From contig CAZXYF010000133.1 in NCBI GenBank assembly GCA_964644705.1, positions 1 through 8,544 on the forward strand: DNA of 8,544 bases, in the 5' to 3' direction. A program made the position numbers and the translations under genes. The DNA comes from CAZXYF01 sp964644705. Lineage in GTDB: Bacteria > Planctomycetota > Brocadiia > SM23-32. Every line of letters begins with the position of its first letter. Position 1 is the stretch's first letter. The notes under the pieces are model-generated. The model did not search any database. It was given only the letters and a program-made list of their open reading frames with translations, and was not told the DNA's origin. Shown here piece after piece: positions 6,866 to 8,544 of this stretch.

Positions 6866-7954
6866 TTAGCGCGTTACGGAAAAATCTCGATATGAATGCC
6901 GGCACGGCAATCCCGGGGCGATGGAAAAAAGGTCCTGTTCCGGTTCGCATATACCCGACCAGATCGTTGCCCGGGGGGATCCATCCTCATGGGTGTGGTC
7001 TCCGGTGCAAATAGGGGCCTCGTGATCCTGCAGGACATCACCGACATGGTCCCGCGTTATTTCGGGGGCATGCTGGCCTAAAAGCCGGCGCGCGCGATCC
7101 ACCCGCCGGCGGGCGCGGTCTTCCGCGGTCTCATCGTAGTTGGCCGGATCCGGGAGGAGTGGTTGGCTCAGATGGGCGTGTTCGCTGTCCGACCATTTAC
7201 GCACTGTTCGTCCCCCGCGTCGCAGATTGGCCGCGGCGACGATTCCCTCCTGGGGTTCCCGGAATTTTACTGTCATCGGACGTCCCTCGACGATTCCCAC
7301 GTTTCCGGAGGCATCGGCCAGCAGGTAGCTCATCGGGCGGAGATGCCGGACGGAGGCGCACTTTCTGACGGCTTCCTCCACCGTTGTGCAGGTGGTGGCG
7401 AGCATTTCGACGAGGATATGCCATTGCATCCCCGGAGCGTGAATTTCCTCCGGCGGGAGGGAGGCGATCGCGATGTACAGTCCATTGTCCGTGAGCACAT
7501 CGGTGTGTCCCGCCCAGTGGTGGGTGTAGGAGAGGTAGGACGGATGGTCAGCGGGGCGGACGCGATGGAGCTCGCACCAGCGGAGGTCGTCGGTCGCCCA
7601 GTCGTAGTTGCGGCCGATCAGCGCTCCACGGCTGCCGTCTTTTCGGTGGGCCGGGATGATGCCGAACATGGTGCAGCCGGGGGCCAGTCCACCGATCAGG
7701 TTTTCCACCCGCGCGAAGTAATAGGGTAGTAATCGTTCCCGATCGAATTCGCCGCCGTCAACGATTCCACGGAATTCCTCGCGCACCGGGGGCCAGACAT
7801 TGCACGCGGCCTCATAGCATCCTTCTACAAAATTGTGGTTCCAGGATACATCCGGGATCTGGAGGCTGTCCCGCAGCCGCACGCCCAGGCTCATGCCACG
7901 CTCGTAGGCGTTTCCGGTGAGATCGACTTCACGAATATCTCGAGACGGGGTCAT
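6866..7954 (-). CDS. C45-family acyltransferase/amidohydrolase (Ntn hydrolase, AAT-like)
   Basis: A protein of 362 residues from the chosen start, related to acyl-CoA:6-aminopenicillanate acyltransferase. Members are Ntn hydrolases in which self-cleavage exposes an N-terminal cysteine that then cleaves or transfers acyl-amide bonds. Visible blocks, numbered from the 7954 start: NAYERGMSLG (15-24), the expected cleavage site and nucleophile in APGCTMFG (C94), GRNYDW (114-119), DNGLYIAIASLPPEE (156-170), SYLLADASGNVGIVEG (209-224), CTGDH (316-320) and TIWSGICEP (330-338) near the end. No signal peptide is seen. An ATG 14 codons upstream (7996) is in frame, but MFACNNCPPPGGRV looks unlike the family and has no ribosome binding site. 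The 7954 ATG has GGAAGAG just upstream and sits directly before the conserved part. It is probably the first gene of an operon with queE. Substrate unknown; nothing ties it to beta-lactams. Confidence 0.88.
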   Translation of the reverse strand: MTPSRDIREVDLTGNAYERGMSLGVRLRDSLQIPDVSWNHNFVEGCYEAACNVWPPVREEFRGIVDGGEFDRERLLPYYFARVENLIGGLAPGCTMFGIIPAHRKDGSRGALIGRNYDWATDDLRWCELHRVRPADHPSYLSYTHHWAGHTDVLTDNGLYIAIASLPPEEIHAPGMQWHILVEMLATTCTTVEEAVRKCASVRHLRPMSYLLADASGNVGIVEGRPMTVKFREPQEGIVAAANLRRGGRTVRKWSDSEHAHLSQPLLPDPANYDETAEDRARRRVDRARRLLGQHAPEITRDHVGDVLQDHEAPICTGDHTHEDGSPRATIWSGICEPEQDLFSIAPGLPCRHSYRDFSVTR

Positions 7955-8029
7955 AACTCTTCCGCCAGGAGGGGGACAATTATTGCAAGCGAACATTCCG
8001 ATCGCATTTCAGGGACCAAAAGAACTAAT

Positions 8030-8064
8030 ATTCTAAGCGGTCGTGCAGAACTTTTCCAAAGTTC
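8030..8064 (-). promoter_or_regulatory. Candidate promoter and operator for the acyltransferase-queE pair
   Basis: On the minus strand TTGGAA (8054-8059) and TAGAAT (8030-8035) are separated by 18 bases, a moderate sigma-70 match. The -35 box lies inside a perfect inverted repeat, GAACTTT-tcc-AAAGTTC (8048-8064), which has the size and placement of a repressor-type operator. Initiation here would give a leader of about 70 nt before the 7954 start. The site overlaps the upstream edge of the oxidoreductase remnant on the other strand. This is inference from pattern only. Confidence 0.4.
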
Positions 8065-8461
8065 CTACTTTCCGGATCGCGCCCGCCATACAATCAGCCG
8101 GCAGGACGTCGATGAGAAACGCGAGGTCAAACACCCTGTCGCACTGGGCATTCGGCGCTACGGAGACCACGGCATCAACAGTTTCAGCAGCCCCGAATCA
8201 GCATCCATACCGGGAGCTCTCCTTATCCCCTGGGAAAGCCTGCTCCCCCGGTCGATCGAGAATATTTCCGCGGCCGGCCGATGTATCGGCATCGAACCGC
8301 AGGTCATCACATCTATCCGTTACATGGCGCAGTGTTTTGCCACGGGGCAGGCGGCGGGAACGGGTGCGGCACTGGCCGCCGACCGCGATGGCCTGCTGCC
8401 CGAGTTGGGCTATGATAGTTTGAAAGAGGCTTTACTTGAATACGACGCCATTCTCGCGTGA
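8060..8461 (+). pseudogene. C-terminal remnant of an FAD-dependent oxidoreductase
   Basis: The plus-strand frame ending at the TGA 8459-8461 encodes about 125 residues that match the C-terminal end of PF12831-type FAD-dependent oxidoreductases. Visible blocks are SRQDV and PVALG (about 8096-8150), IPWESLLPRSIENISAAGRCIG (abbreviated here as IPW-SLLP-IENI-AAGRCIG, about 8222-8290), and SIRYMAQCFATGQAAGTGAAL (abbreviated as SIR-M-CFATGQAAGT-AAL, about 8312-8374). In complete members, usually well over 400 residues, these follow an N-terminal Rossmann FAD-binding motif. Here that motif and most of the protein are missing. The frame stays open leftward to 7835, but that part is antisense to the acyltransferase gene and does not resemble the family. 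There is no ATG, GTG or TTG start with a ribosome binding site before the conserved part. A degraded gene cut by deletion or rearrangement is the best reading; a mis-assembly is possible. Confidence 0.7.
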
Positions 8462-8544
8462 CCTTTGTAGCGCGACTTTCTCAAAACTGAGAATATACAG
8501 CGGTCGGACCAGAGCAAACGCTCTATCGTTTTGCGCAATACGCC
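8462..8544 (+). terminator. Two small hairpins after the oxidoreductase remnant; possible weak terminator
   Basis: Two stems with AAAC tetraloops follow the remnant's stop: TTCTCA-AAAC-TGAGAA (8478-8493, 6 bp) and AGAGC-AAAC-GCTCT (8511-8524, 5 bp). The second is followed after four bases by TTTT (8529-8532). This arrangement could be a weak Rho-independent terminator left from the once-complete gene. The last 22 bases resemble 6076-6097. The window ends here, so any continuation is unseen. Confidence 0.35.

Noticed and set aside
7955..7996. Upstream ATG extension of the acyltransferase (14 extra residues with two cysteines)
   Set aside because: The extension is unlike the family and lacks a ribosome binding site. 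The ATG at 7954 directly precedes the conserved part.

Overview
The window is chromosomal DNA of roughly 55% GC from a bacterium I cannot place firmly. Several features are common in large environmental genomes of the Planctomycetota/Lentisphaerota/Kiritimatiellota/Hydrogenedentota type: a shortened MnmE-like GTPase, a C45-type acyltransferase, a PF12831-type FAD oxidoreductase remnant, and intergenic heptanucleotide and palindromic repeats. This placement is a low-confidence inference. There are no rRNA or tRNA genes, no CRISPR array, and no recognisable transposase or phage gene.

Layout. Positions 1-607 carry no convincing gene. They hold a short hairpin, a run of GTTGCTN heptamers, and a dense cluster of palindromes of the form GCCATATGGC (257-374) that folds into two adjacent hairpins. 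Then follows a minus-strand pair: serA (long-form D-3-phosphoglycerate dehydrogenase, 1508-3094) followed 12 bases later by a PfkB-family sugar kinase (608-1495). A near-consensus sigma-70 promoter (TTGACT-17-TATAAT, 3219-3247) and a leader of about 117 nt lie in front of serA. Next, also on the minus strand, is a divergent MnmE-like GTPase (3267-4496). It has intact GTP-binding motifs but lacks the C-terminal CxGK cysteine motif and the usual N-terminal GED motif. Divergent from it, on the plus strand, is a single-copy M16 (pitrilysin/processing-peptidase type) zinc peptidase with a TTG start (4609-5934).

After a convergent gap of about 250 bp comes a second minus-strand pair: a C45-family (acyl-CoA:6-aminopenicillanate acyltransferase-like) Ntn hydrolase (6866-7954) followed 22 bases later by queE (7-carboxy-7-deazaguanine synthase, 6184-6843). 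The right end (about 8060-8461, plus strand) is the decayed or truncated C-terminal part of an FAD-dependent oxidoreductase, followed by two small hairpins.

Functionally the region is mostly housekeeping and metabolism: the serine pathway entry step, sugar phosphorylation, 7-deazaguanine (queuosine-type) synthesis, and possibly tRNA wobble modification by the MnmE-like protein. The genes form two short operons and two singletons rather than one pathway. No complete new system is evident. The most distinctive points are the palindrome cluster at 257-374, the altered MnmE-like GTPase, the truncated oxidoreductase, and a short motif repeated at 6076-6097 and 8523-8544.
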